A stretch of 64,000 bases of DNA from Nigerium massiliense (GTDB lineage Bacteria > Actinomycetota > Actinomycetes > Propionibacteriales > Propionibacteriaceae): NCBI RefSeq assembly GCF_000826085.1, contig NZ_CCYM01000001.1, positions 1-64,000 of the forward strand, given 5' to 3'. The first letter of the stretch is position 1. Each line of letters opens with the position of its first letter. The translations under genes and the position numbers were made by a program. Shown in pieces: positions 43,211-51,680 of this stretch. The notes under the pieces were generated by a model. That model ran no database searches. It was not told the DNA's origin and saw nothing but the letters and a program-made list of their open reading frames with translations.

Positions 43211-44428
43211 TCAGGAGCCGAGGATGCCGTCCACGAACCCCTCGGCGGTGAACGGCGCCAGATCGTCGGCGCCCTCGCCGAGCCCGATCAGCTTCACGGG
43301 GACGCCGAGCTCGCGCTGCACCTGGACGACGATGCCGCCCTTGGCGGAGCCGTCCAGCTTCGACAGCACCAGCCCGGTCACGTCGACCACCTCGCGGAAG
43401 ATCCGGGCCTGGATGAGCCCGTTCTGCCCGGTGGTGGCGTCGATCACGAGCAGCACCTCGGTGACCGGCGCCTTCTTCTCGATCACGCGCTTGATCTTGC
43501 CGAGCTCGTCCATCAGGCCCGTCTTGGTGTGCAGCCGGCCAGCGGTGTCGACGATGACGACGTCGACGCCGTCATCGATGCCGCGCGCGACGGCGTCGAA
43601 CGCGACGGAGGCGGGATCGCCGCCCTCGGGACCGCGGACGACGGGCACGCCGACCCGGGAGCCCCAGGTCTCGAGCTGGTCGGCGGCGGCCGCGCGGAAC
43701 GTGTCCGCCGCGCCCAGGACGACGGTGCGACCCTCCGCGACCAGCAGCCGGGCGAGCTTGCCGATGGTGGTGGTCTTGCCCGTGCCGTTCACGCCGACGA
43801 CCAGGACGACGCCGGGCAGGCCGTTCTCGCCGGTGATGTTCAGGCGGCGATCCAGGCTGGGGTCGACCAGCGTGATCAGGTGCTCGCGCAGCACCTCGCG
43901 GGCCCGGCCCGGGTCGTCGATGCCCTCGACTTTGAGCTCTCGACGCAGCGACGAGACGAGCTCGGTGGTGGTGTTGACGCCCAGGTCGGAGGTGATGAGG
44001 GTGTCCTCGAAGTCCTCCCAGGTGTCCTCGTCGAGTCGGTCGCGGGAGATCAGGTTGAGGAACGCCTGCGCGAGCTGGTTGTCGCTGCCCGCCAGCCGGC
44101 GCCGCAGCCGAGCCAGGCGGGTCCCGCCGGCCTCGGGACGCTCGAGTTGCGGCTCGGGCTCGGTCGGCGCGAGGACCTCGGCCTCGGCGGCCGCCTCCTC
44201 CTCGTCACGGGTGATGGTGGCGGTGCCGGCGGTGGTTCCGGCGACCGGCTCCGTTGCGCTCGGCTCCTTGGTGACCAGCCCGCTCTCGCCGGCCGCGATC
44301 TCGCGCCGTCGTCGCCGATCGAGGGCGGTGCGCCTGCGGACGGCCGCGGTGATCGCGACGGAGCCCAGCACGATCACCAGGACCGCGCCGACGATGATCC
44401 AGATCAGGTTCGGGTCAAGTGGTGGCAC
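43211..44428 (-). CDS. ftsY: signal recognition particle receptor FtsY
   Basis: FtsY is the membrane-bound SRP receptor GTPase. The 405-aa product begins with a membrane segment (about 8-30), an acidic linker, then the NG domain: GVNGTGKTTTIGKLA, DTAGRLHTKTGLMDELGK, and SKLDGSAKGG, ending GEGADDLAPFTAEGFVDGIL. The N-terminal membrane helix is a feature of actinobacterial FtsY. The start is GTG at 44428 with TAGGAT 6 bases upstream. Confidence 0.96.
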   Translation of the reverse strand: MPPLDPNLIWIIVGAVLVIVLGSVAITAAVRRRTALDRRRRREIAAGESGLVTKEPSATEPVAGTTAGTATITRDEEEAAAEAEVLAPTEPEPQLERPEAGGTRLARLRRRLAGSDNQLAQAFLNLISRDRLDEDTWEDFEDTLITSDLGVNTTTELVSSLRRELKVEGIDDPGRAREVLREHLITLVDPSLDRRLNITGENGLPGVVLVVGVNGTGKTTTIGKLARLLVAEGRTVVLGAADTFRAAAADQLETWGSRVGVPVVRGPEGGDPASVAFDAVARGIDDGVDVVIVDTAGRLHTKTGLMDELGKIKRVIEKKAPVTEVLLVIDATTGQNGLIQARIFREVVDVTGLVLSKLDGSAKGGIVVQVQRELGVPVKLIGLGEGADDLAPFTAEGFVDGILGS

Positions 44429-44434
44429 ACCGTC

Positions 44435-44440
44435 ATCCTA
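44435..44440 (-). promoter_or_regulatory. TAGGAT -10 box before ftsY
   Basis: TAGGAT on the minus strand ends 6 bases before the ftsY GTG start, indicating a probable leaderless ftsY transcript independent of the upstream membrane-protein gene. Confidence 0.5.
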
Positions 44441-44473
44441 TCGGGGAGGGCGCCGGAACCCGGCGGGCACAAC

Positions 44474-45049
44474 TCAGGCCCGGGTGCTGCCCTTCGAGGG
44501 CCCGGGCTCCCATCCCTCGGACCAGGTGTCGTCGTCGACGCGTTGGGTCGGGACGCTCGGGGCCGTCGAGAAGTCGGCCCACGTCGACGACGGCGCCGGT
44601 TCGGGGCGCTGCTGAGCCGGCTCAGCGCTCGACGCGCTCGGCTCGGCGGAGTCGTCGGACGCCGTCTGCGGGCTGGCCGCCGACCAGGCGCTGGGGGCGG
44701 AGTTCGCGCTCGTCGCCGAGCGTGCGCTGGACGCCGAGCGTGCGCTGGACGCCGAACGGGCACTGGAGGCGGACCGCGCGCTGGACGCGGAACGAGCCGA
44801 GGCGCGGCTGCGCAGCTGCTGCGGGATCTGGCGCAAGTCCTCGGCGCCGTCCTCGGCCTCCTCGAAGAACGAGACCAGTCCGCGCGGCGGGTCGGCCTCG
44901 CCGTTGAGGTGGCGGGCGGTCTTGGCCAGCGTCTTGGCGACCTCGGGGGCGCGGTGGCGGCCCTGGCCCTCCATGCCGACGACAACGACGCCGATGATCC
45001 CCACGGCGAGCACGAGGATCACGAGCATGACGAAGATCACGGTCGGCAC
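44474..45049 (-). CDS. membrane-anchored protein with SSARSA hexapeptide repeats
   Basis: I do not recognise this family. The 191-aa product starts with one strongly hydrophobic segment (PTVIFVMLVILVLAVGIIGV, about 2-21). A short conserved-looking cytoplasmic part follows (RAPEVAKTLAKTARHLNGEA, EEAEDGAEDLRQIPQQLRSR). Then come five to six copies of Ser-Ser-Ala-Arg-Ser-Ala (about 82-115) and a polar Ser/Pro/Glu-rich tail. The GTG at 45049 follows AAAGGGA. It lies between smc and ftsY on the same strand. The N-out/C-in topology is inferred from the positive charges after the segment. Confidence 0.7.
   Translation of the reverse strand: MPTVIFVMLVILVLAVGIIGVVVVGMEGQGRHRAPEVAKTLAKTARHLNGEADPPRGLVSFFEEAEDGAEDLRQIPQQLRSRASARSASSARSASSARSASSARSASSARSATSANSAPSAWSAASPQTASDDSAEPSASSAEPAQQRPEPAPSSTWADFSTAPSVPTQRVDDDTWSEGWEPGPSKGSTRA
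44715..44804. repeat. 18-bp tandem repeat encoding SSARSA units
   Basis: Five 18-bp units start at 44715, 44733, 44751, 44769 and 44787. The first two (GCCGAGCGTGCGCTGGAC) are identical and the rest diverge. Because 18 is a multiple of three, repeat gain or loss keeps the reading frame. Confidence 0.88.
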
Positions 45050-45078
45050 GGTTGTCCCTTTCGATGTCTGTGCACCAT

Positions 45079-48000
45079 TCAACCATCCCGGAGACGCTGG
45101 CTGATCACGGTCGACACGCCGTCCTCGCGCATGGTGACGCCGTAGAGCGCGTCCGCGATCTCCATCGTCCGCTTCTGGTGGGTGATGACCAGCAGCTGGC
45201 TCGTCTCGTGCAGTTCCTCGTAGATGTCGAGGAGGCGGCCCAGGTTCACGTCGTCGAGCGCGGCCTCCACCTCGTCGAGGATGTAGAAGGGGCTCGGACG
45301 GGCCTTGAACAGCGCGACCAGGAACGCCACCGCGACCAGCGATCGCTCGCCGCCGGACAGCAGCGACAGGCGCTTCACCTTCTTGCCGGCCGGACGCGCC
45401 TCGACGTCGACGCCGGTGAGCAGCATGTCGCCGGGCTCGGTCAGCACCAGCCGCCCCTCGCCGCCCGGGAACAACCGGGCGAACGAGTCGGCGAACGCGA
45501 CCTCCACGTCGGCGTACGCCTCGGCGAAGACCTGCTGCACGCGGGCGTCCACCTCCTCGATGATGCCGGCCAGGTCGGACCGCGTGCGACGCAGGTCCTC
45601 GAGTTGCTCGGCCAGGAAGGCGTGCCGCTCCTGCAGCGCCTCGAACTCCTCCAGCGCGAGCGGGTTGATGCGGCCCAGCGCCGACAGGTTCTTCTCGGCG
45701 GCGCGGCGCCGCTTCTCCTGCTGCTCGCGGACGTAGGGCACCGGATCGGGGCGCTCGTCGTCCTCGCTCAGCGCCGACCCGTCGGGCGCGGTCAACACCG
45801 GGACGAGCTGGTCGGGGCCGTAGTCGGCGGCCAGGACGTCCGGGGTCAGGCCGAGCTCGGTCAGCGCGCGCTCGGCCAGCGCCTCGACCCGCATGCGCTG
45901 CTCGGCGCGGGCCAGTTCGTCGCGGTGCACCGTGTCGACGAGCGCCTCGAACTGCTTGGCGAGGTCGCGGCTGCGCCGGCGGGCGTCGGCCACCAGGCGC
46001 TCCGCCTCCAGGCGGGACTCCTCCGCCGCCTTCCGAGCGACGGCCGCGCGGCCCTGGGACTCCTCGATGCGGGCGAGCAGCCAGGTCGCGGCCAGCCGGG
46101 CCGCCTCGGCGATCTCGGCCTCGCGTCGCAGCTGCTCCTTGCGCTGGGCGGCCTTGGCCCGGGCCTGCCGCTCGGCCTGGGCAGCGCGCAGGAGGGAATC
46201 GGCGCGTCCCGCCACCGCGCGGGCCCGCTCCTCGACGGTGCGCAGCACGAGCCGCGCCTCCATCTCGGCCTGCCGCGCGGCGCTCGCCTCGCCGGCCAGC
46301 CGGTCGCGCTCGGCCGGGTCGGCCTGGGCCCCCTCGGTCTGGGCTGACGCCAGCTCGAGCCGCTGCGTCAGCGTGACGAGGGCGGCCTCGTTGGTCGTCT
46401 TGGCGGCCTCGGCGTCCCGCACGGACTTCTCGTGCCGCTCGGCCTCCGCCAACGCCGCCCGGGCTGTCTGGTTGAGCCGGCTGAGTTCCTCGGTGAGCGC
46501 GGAGAACTGCGCGTCGGATTCGTGCAGCCGCGCCAGCGCGGCGTCGCTGCGCTTGGTGGCCTCGCTCAGTTCGTCGGAGGCGCGGGCGAGATCGAAGCCC
46601 AGCCGCTCCACCTGCGCCTGGGCCGACTCCAACCGTGCGGACGCCTCGTCGACCGCCGCCTGCACCTCGATGAGGCTCTGTCCCGACGGCGAGCCGCCCA
46701 CCGTGAACCAGCCACTGACGAGGTCCCCATCGCGGGTGACGGCCGCCACGTCGGGCAGGTCGGCGGCGAGCGCGCGGGCCGCCGGCAGGTCGTCCACCAC
46801 GGCGACCTTGCGCAGCAGCCGGGTCAGCGACGGCCGCAGCGGCTCGTCCACCGTGACGACGTCGGCGGCGTAGCGGGCGCGGCCGGGCAGTTCGGGCCAG
46901 TCGCCCGGACCGTCGGCGGCGGACGCCCCGCCCACCAGCAACCCCGCGCGGCCCAGTTCGTCGGCCCGCAGCCGGCCCAGCACATCGACGGCGGCGTCCA
47001 GCCCGGAGACGGCGACGGCCTCGGCTGCCCCGCCGAGCGCGGCGGCGACTGCCGCCTCGTACCCGGGCTGTACCCCCACCAGCGCGGCGACCGATCCCAT
47101 CACCCCGGCGACCTCGTCGGAGGCGGCCAGCAGCGTCGCGGACGCGTCCTTGCGGGCCAGGCCGAGCTTGAGGCCGTCCAGCCGGGCGGCCACCGCGGCG
47201 CGCTCCTGCTGGGCCGCCGTCTCGGCGGCGCGCAGCTCTTCCAGCGCGGCGGACGCCCTCTCGCGGGCCTGCTCGGCCGCCTCGTAGTCCTGATCGAGCC
47301 CGGACTCCCCGGCGCTGAGCCCGGCCAGCTCGGCCTCCCGTGCCGTGAACCGGCGCTTGGCCTCGTCCGCGCGGCGCGACGCGTCGTCGGCGAATCCGCG
47401 CAGGCGTCCGATCTCGTCGTCGGCGGCCTCGGTACGCGACTTCAGCGAGTTCACCTCGCCCGTCAGCCGGGCCAGCCCCTCGCGGCGGTCGGCTACCGCG
47501 CGGACCTGCGCCGCATAGGCCTTGTCGGCGGCCAGGTGGGCGGCCTCGAGACGCTCCCGCTCGGCGGTCGCGTCGGCCAGCGCCCGGCCCTTCGCCTGCG
47601 CCTCGGCGCCGAGCAGGGCCTCCTGCTCGCGCACCTGCTCGGCCTCCCGCTCGATGGCCTCCGGCTCGCGTCCCCGGCGCTCGTCGACGGTCGCTCCGGC
47701 GACGTTGCGCACCCGGTCGGCGGCGATCGTCGCCGTGGACGCCGCCCGCTCCCGCAGCCCGGCCAGCGCGTACCACGTCTCCTGCGCCCGCGACAGCGCG
47801 GGGGACGCCTGCGTGAGCCGCTCCTCGGCGGCCGCCTCGTCCTCGCGGGCCGCCTCGAGCGCGGCCTCGACGTCGAGGCGCTGCTTCTTCAGTTCCGCCT
47901 CGGCGGCCAGATCGGACTCCAGCGCCAGGCTCGCCATCACGTAATCGTCCGCGAGCAGGCGGGCCGAGCTGTCGCGCAACTCCGCCTGGACGACCGCCGC

Positions 48001-48642
48001 CTTGCGCGCCACAGCCGCCTGCCGCCCCAGCGGCTTGAGTTGGCGCCCGATCTCGCCGAGCAGGTCCTGCAGCCGGTCGAGGTTCGCCTGGGTGGCCTCC
48101 AGCTTCCGCAGCGCCTTCTCCTTGCGCTTGCGGTGCTTCAGGACGCCGGCCGCCTCCTCGATGAGCCCGCGGCGCACCTCGGGCGTCGCCGTCAAGATGG
48201 TGTCGAGCTGGCCCTGGCCGACGATGACGTGCATCTCGCGTCCGATGCCGGAGTCGCTGAGCAGCTCCTGGACGTCCAGCAGGCGGGCCGAGTGGCCGTT
48301 GATCTGGTACTCCGAGCCGCCGGCGCGGAACATGGTGCGGCTGATCGTCACCTCGGTGTACTCGATGGGCAGCGCCCCGTCGGTGTTGTCGATGGTGAGG
48401 CTCACCTCGGCCCGGCCGAGCGGAGCGCGTCCGGCGGTGCCGGCGAAGATGACGTCCTCCATCTTGCCGCCGCGCAGGCTCTTGGCGCCCTGCTCGCCCA
48501 TCACCCAGCTCAGCGCGTCGACGACGTTGGACTTGCCGGAGCCGTTCGGGCCGACGATGCAGGTGATGCCGGGCTCGAAGATCAGGGTCGTCGCCGAGGC
48601 GAACGACTTGAACCCGCGCAGCGTGAGGCTTTTGAGGTACAC
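45079..48642 (-). CDS. smc: chromosome segregation protein SMC
   Basis: SMC organises and segregates the chromosome with ScpA and ScpB. The 1187-aa product has the N-terminal ATPase half (Walker A GPNGSGKSNVVDALSWVMG), a first coiled coil (about 165-490), a hinge (about 500-650, ending near VSGWFTVGGSPSGQS), a second coiled coil and the C-terminal half with signature LSGGERSLVAVAFLVALF and Walker B FYILDEVEAALDD. The GTG at 48642 lies 4 bases after the upstream GtrA-protein gene's stop codon (48647-48649). In related genomes mutM usually lies just upstream. Confidence 0.97.
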   Translation of the reverse strand: MYLKSLTLRGFKSFASATTLIFEPGITCIVGPNGSGKSNVVDALSWVMGEQGAKSLRGGKMEDVIFAGTAGRAPLGRAEVSLTIDNTDGALPIEYTEVTISRTMFRAGGSEYQINGHSARLLDVQELLSDSGIGREMHVIVGQGQLDTILTATPEVRRGLIEEAAGVLKHRKRKEKALRKLEATQANLDRLQDLLGEIGRQLKPLGRQAAVARKAAVVQAELRDSSARLLADDYVMASLALESDLAAEAELKKQRLDVEAALEAAREDEAAAEERLTQASPALSRAQETWYALAGLRERAASTATIAADRVRNVAGATVDERRGREPEAIEREAEQVREQEALLGAEAQAKGRALADATAERERLEAAHLAADKAYAAQVRAVADRREGLARLTGEVNSLKSRTEAADDEIGRLRGFADDASRRADEAKRRFTAREAELAGLSAGESGLDQDYEAAEQARERASAALEELRAAETAAQQERAAVAARLDGLKLGLARKDASATLLAASDEVAGVMGSVAALVGVQPGYEAAVAAALGGAAEAVAVSGLDAAVDVLGRLRADELGRAGLLVGGASAADGPGDWPELPGRARYAADVVTVDEPLRPSLTRLLRKVAVVDDLPAARALAADLPDVAAVTRDGDLVSGWFTVGGSPSGQSLIEVQAAVDEASARLESAQAQVERLGFDLARASDELSEATKRSDAALARLHESDAQFSALTEELSRLNQTARAALAEAERHEKSVRDAEAAKTTNEAALVTLTQRLELASAQTEGAQADPAERDRLAGEASAARQAEMEARLVLRTVEERARAVAGRADSLLRAAQAERQARAKAAQRKEQLRREAEIAEAARLAATWLLARIEESQGRAAVARKAAEESRLEAERLVADARRRSRDLAKQFEALVDTVHRDELARAEQRMRVEALAERALTELGLTPDVLAADYGPDQLVPVLTAPDGSALSEDDERPDPVPYVREQQEKRRRAAEKNLSALGRINPLALEEFEALQERHAFLAEQLEDLRRTRSDLAGIIEEVDARVQQVFAEAYADVEVAFADSFARLFPGGEGRLVLTEPGDMLLTGVDVEARPAGKKVKRLSLLSGGERSLVAVAFLVALFKARPSPFYILDEVEAALDDVNLGRLLDIYEELHETSQLLVITHQKRTMEIADALYGVTMREDGVSTVISQRLRDG

Positions 48643-48646
48643 GAGC

Positions 48647-49210
48647 TCACCCCTGCGCGGTCGCCTGCGCGTGGCGTCGCCGGACGCTGCGGAACGTCCA
48701 CAGCTTGTTGATCACATAGTTGATCGGGAGGGTGAAGACGATCGCCAGCAGCTGGCTCCAGTACTCGCGCGACTGCAGGCCGGTCGACTCGTGGAACCAG
48801 GGGTCCGGCAGGTAGATCGGCGAGGTCGGGTTCGTCAGCGCGATCTTGATGACGGCACCCACGGCGGCGGCGATCGAGCCGACGGTGAAGAACGGCCACA
48901 GCTCCTTCCAGAACGGCGCCATGGTGTCGTCCTTCGCGAACGTCCAGTGCCGGTTGAGCAGGAAGTTCCACACGTTCGCGACGAGGAAGCCACCGATCCA
49001 CACCAGCAGCGTGTAACGGATGTTGAAGGCGGTGCCCGGAATCGGTCCCCACACGACGCGCTGAGCGTTGACCGTGCCGCCGTTGGCCTTGTTCATCAGG
49101 AACGCGACGAACATGTTGACCAGGACGCCCGAGCCGCCCACCAGCCCGAACTTCAAAAACTGCACCGCGCTGTAGCCCCAGCGCTTGTACAGCCGCTCCC
49201 ACAGGCTCAT
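48647..49210 (-). CDS. GtrA-family membrane protein
   Basis: The 187-aa product has four hydrophobic segments in the GtrA/DPMS arrangement (FLKFGLVGGSGVLVNMFVAF; FLVANVWNFLLNRHWTF; FFTVGSIAAAVGAVIK; LLAIVFTLPINYVINKLWTF). Family members help move lipid-linked sugars across the membrane for cell-surface glycans. The NFLLNRHWTF and NYVINKLWTF repeats are characteristic. ATG at 49210, with GGGGGAG upstream. It is the gene before smc and is probably co-transcribed. Confidence 0.88.
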   Translation of the reverse strand: MSLWERLYKRWGYSAVQFLKFGLVGGSGVLVNMFVAFLMNKANGGTVNAQRVVWGPIPGTAFNIRYTLLVWIGGFLVANVWNFLLNRHWTFAKDDTMAPFWKELWPFFTVGSIAAAVGAVIKIALTNPTSPIYLPDPWFHESTGLQSREYWSQLLAIVFTLPINYVINKLWTFRSVRRRHAQATAQG

Positions 49211-49468
49211 GCGGCTCGCTCCCCCGTCGCCGCCCGACGGTCCCGGGGCGAGAAGGAGCTTCGGTTCATGAAGGCCTCTCTGGAGGGGGACGCACGGCGG
49301 GGTCGGATGGACCCGATGAGTGTACGCCGCCACGCCTGGCCGGACGAGGCCGCCGCGCCGAGTCGGTCTCGCCGTCAGCGGGCTTCGGAGTCCCGCCTCA
49401 CCTCTGCTGGAGACACGCAGCTCGGACGCATCGCACCGTGGGACGGGCTCTTGCGCGTCCTCCAAAAC
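49211..49468. other. intergenic region between the GtrA-protein gene and tetR
   Basis: The divergent gap is 314 bp in all (49211-49524). Apart from the operator-like dyads near tetR I see only a TACACT hexamer on the minus strand (near 49319-49324), a possible -10 for the GtrA gene, and no gene, repeat or terminator. Short reading frames here use atypical composition and lack start signals. Confidence 0.5.
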
Positions 49469-49497
49469 TGAGTACGCTCAAAACTGAGCGCATTCAG
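49469..49497. promoter_or_regulatory. two operator-like dyads upstream of tetR
   Basis: TGAGTACGCTCA (49469-49480) and CTGAGCGCATTCAG (49484-49497) are adjacent imperfect palindromes, each preceded by AAAAC or AAA and sharing the CTGAG core. They lie 28-56 bp upstream of the tetR ATG, where autoregulatory TetR sites usually are. Confidence 0.5.
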
Positions 49498-49524
49498 ATT
49501 ACGCTCTTGTGCCGGGAGGTAGGT

Positions 49525-50223
49525 ATGCGAGATCAAGCATCAAGCGGGGCTGTCCGTAAGCGCCGACGGGTGGATGACACGCGCGACGCTGTCCTCAACG
49601 CCGCCCGTCGCCTGTTCTTCAAGAGGCGCTACGACGACGTCACCGTTCAGCACATCGCGGACGAGGCCCAGGTCGCCGTTGGCACGGTCTTCTACCACGG
49701 GCTCTCGAAAGCTGGGCTGTTCCTGGGCGTCCACAACGGCTTGCTGGAGCAAGCCATCGACGAGGGAGAACAAGCCAGCCGGCGCCTCGGATCCAGCGCC
49801 AGCCCCTCGGAACTGATCGAGGCTCTGGTACGGCCGGTCGCCCAGCTTCACGTGGGCCCACGGGCTGCCAGCATGGCGCGCTACCAGCGCGATCTGTTGT
49901 TCGGGGATTGCACCGACGCCTTCCGGCGCGAGGGATTTGATCTCGTGCGCCGGCTCGAGAGTCTCATCGCGAGCATTCTGGCGCCCGACGATCCGGAGGA
50001 TTCGTCCGCCAGGCTAGCCGCGCGGACCATCTTCGCTGCCCTCCAGTTCGACACCGCGCTGCCCGCGTCCGATCTCGGCGCGTCGGAGCCGTTCGCGCGG
50101 TCCGGCGCCGAAAGCCTGCGCCGGAAAATCGACATGGTTGTCGAGGGATTCCTTTCGCTCACCGCGGGCGCGTCTGCCGCCCGTGCCGAGTCACCGGGCG
50201 TGAGCGTGCCAACTCGCAGATGA
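49525..50223 (+). CDS. TetR/AcrR-family transcriptional regulator
   Basis: The 232-aa product has the N-terminal TetR DNA-binding domain (about 20-75: TRDAVLNAARRLFFKRRYDD, then VTVQHIADEAQVAVGTVFYH). The helical C-terminal ligand domain is divergent; the effector is unknown. ATG at 49525 follows GGGAGG. It probably regulates itself and the alcohol dehydrogenase gene downstream, to which it is close and co-oriented. The unit interrupts the usual smc-mutM neighbourhood. Confidence 0.9.
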   Translation: MRDQASSGAVRKRRRVDDTRDAVLNAARRLFFKRRYDDVTVQHIADEAQVAVGTVFYHGLSKAGLFLGVHNGLLEQAIDEGEQASRRLGSSASPSELIEALVRPVAQLHVGPRAASMARYQRDLLFGDCTDAFRREGFDLVRRLESLIASILAPDDPEDSSARLAARTIFAALQFDTALPASDLGASEPFARSGAESLRRKIDMVVEGFLSLTAGASAARAESPGVSVPTRR

Positions 50224-50395
50224 ACGTCGTTACCAACTGCCGAAGGCGGCTTACGTCCTGCGGGACAAGAAGAGCCTGGCGGAGGAGCCGCTGCCCACGA
50301 AGATCCCGATCCCAGGCTTCGCGGAGGCCGCGATGGCCAGCAAGCTCCACGGCACCTGGCCCGGAGAGCTCCTCAAGGAGTCCGGACTCCTGTGA
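50222..50395 (+). pseudogene. C-terminal remnant of an unidentified gene
   Basis: From just after an upstream in-frame stop to the TGA at 50393-50395 this frame reads ERRYQLPKAAYVLRDKKSLA, then EEPLPTKIPIPGFAEAAMAS and finally KLHGTWPGELLKESGLL. It has no start codon or ribosome-binding site of its own. Nearly every third codon position is G or C, as in real genes here, and the peptide is compositionally normal. It looks like the 3' end of a gene whose 5' part was lost when tetR or its flank arrived. I cannot name the family. Confidence 0.55.
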
Positions 50396-50535
50396 CCTCA
50401 GGGCGGGGTCACACCCGTCGCGCTGGCCCGGTGGGGCGGCGACGCCTGCCGTCGCCCCACCCGGCCAGCCAGCCTCCACAGGACCCACCTTCGTCCCACA
50501 TCGAGAAAGCACCGTCCGCAACCAAGGAGTTGCCC

Positions 50536-51609
50536 ATGACTCGTGAGGAAGAGTCCGGCGTAGCCGGCGAACGCACCATGCTGGCGGAACGTTTCCACGC
50601 CGCCGACCACAGCATCACGCTCGAACACATCCCGGTGCCGCAGCCGGGGCCCGGTGAGGTACTGCTGAAAGTGGCCTACTGCGGCATTTGCCACTCCGAT
50701 CTGTCCCTCATCAGCGGCGCCTTCCCGCCCCGTGCAGACGTCGTGACGCAGGGCCACGAGGTCGCGGGCTGGATCGAACAGATCGGCCCCGGGGTCCACG
50801 GGTGGGAGATCGGCACCGCGGTCATCCCCTCGGCGGGTCGCCCCTGCATGGAGTGCCGGAACTGCCGGCGCGGCAACTTCTCCGACTGCATGAACCTGCG
50901 CCTGATGGCCTTCGATTTCGACGGTGGCTGGGCGGAGTACGTGGTGGCTTCGGCCACCGGCCTCACCCGCGTCCCCGAGGGCGTCCCCATGGACCAGGCC
51001 GCCCTTCTCGCCGACGCCGTATCGACGCCGTTCGCGGCTGTGGTCCGCACGGCCCAGGTACACCTCGGCAATGCCGTCGGAGTGTGGGGATTGGGCGGGG
51101 TCGGGACCCACATTCTGCAGCTCGCCCGCCTCGCAGGCGGGGTGCCCCTGATCGCCTTCGACGTCGACGACGCTGCCTTGGAGCGCGCGAAGCGCCTCGG
51201 GGCCGACCACGCCTTCCGCAGCGACGACCCGGATCTCTTCTCCCGAGTGGTGGAAGCGACGGGCGGCCGCATGATCGACGTCGCTTTCGACGCCGTCGGC
51301 ATCCCCGCCGTGTCGGAGCAGGCCGTCCGGCTGCTCGACGTCAACGGCAAGCTCGTCACCGTTGGCATGAGTGACAAGGACCTCAAGATCGGCACGTTCG
51401 CGGACCTGGCCCTCCAACGCAAGCAGATCCTGGGCCACCTGGGCTACAAGGTGCAAGACATCGCCATGCTGACCGAACTGGTGGCCCACGGCCGGCTCGA
51501 TCTCTCCGAGTCGGTCAGCGCCGTCGTTCCGCTCGCGGAGATCGAGCGCGGCATCCGCATGCTCGAGCAGCGTGAAGGCAATCCGGTGCGGATCCTCGTC
51601 CAGCCCTAA
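50536..51609 (+). CDS. zinc-dependent alcohol dehydrogenase
   Basis: The 357-aa medium-chain dehydrogenase has catalytic-zinc ligands Cys49 (CGICHSDL) and His74 (GHE), the four structural-zinc cysteines (C104, C107, C110, C118) and the NAD(P) motif GLGGVG (about 184-189). It probably oxidises alcohols or reduces aldehydes; the substrate is not evident. ATG at 50536 has AAGGAG 7 bases upstream. It lies downstream of tetR and the gene remnant, suggesting TetR-controlled expression. Confidence 0.92.
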   Translation: MTREEESGVAGERTMLAERFHAADHSITLEHIPVPQPGPGEVLLKVAYCGICHSDLSLISGAFPPRADVVTQGHEVAGWIEQIGPGVHGWEIGTAVIPSAGRPCMECRNCRRGNFSDCMNLRLMAFDFDGGWAEYVVASATGLTRVPEGVPMDQAALLADAVSTPFAAVVRTAQVHLGNAVGVWGLGGVGTHILQLARLAGGVPLIAFDVDDAALERAKRLGADHAFRSDDPDLFSRVVEATGGRMIDVAFDAVGIPAVSEQAVRLLDVNGKLVTVGMSDKDLKIGTFADLALQRKQILGHLGYKVQDIAMLTELVAHGRLDLSESVSAVVPLAEIERGIRMLEQREGNPVRILVQP

Positions 51610-51680
51610 GCGTCTGCGTCCCCAGCGGTCGCCCCCTCGTGTTCCGGAGGCTTGATCGGTGCTGACGCAGCCCGCTCGTG

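Noticed and set aside
49211..49524. Small genes in the GtrA-tetR gap
   Set aside because: Short frames exist but lack start signals, domains and the G/C third-position bias seen in real genes here.
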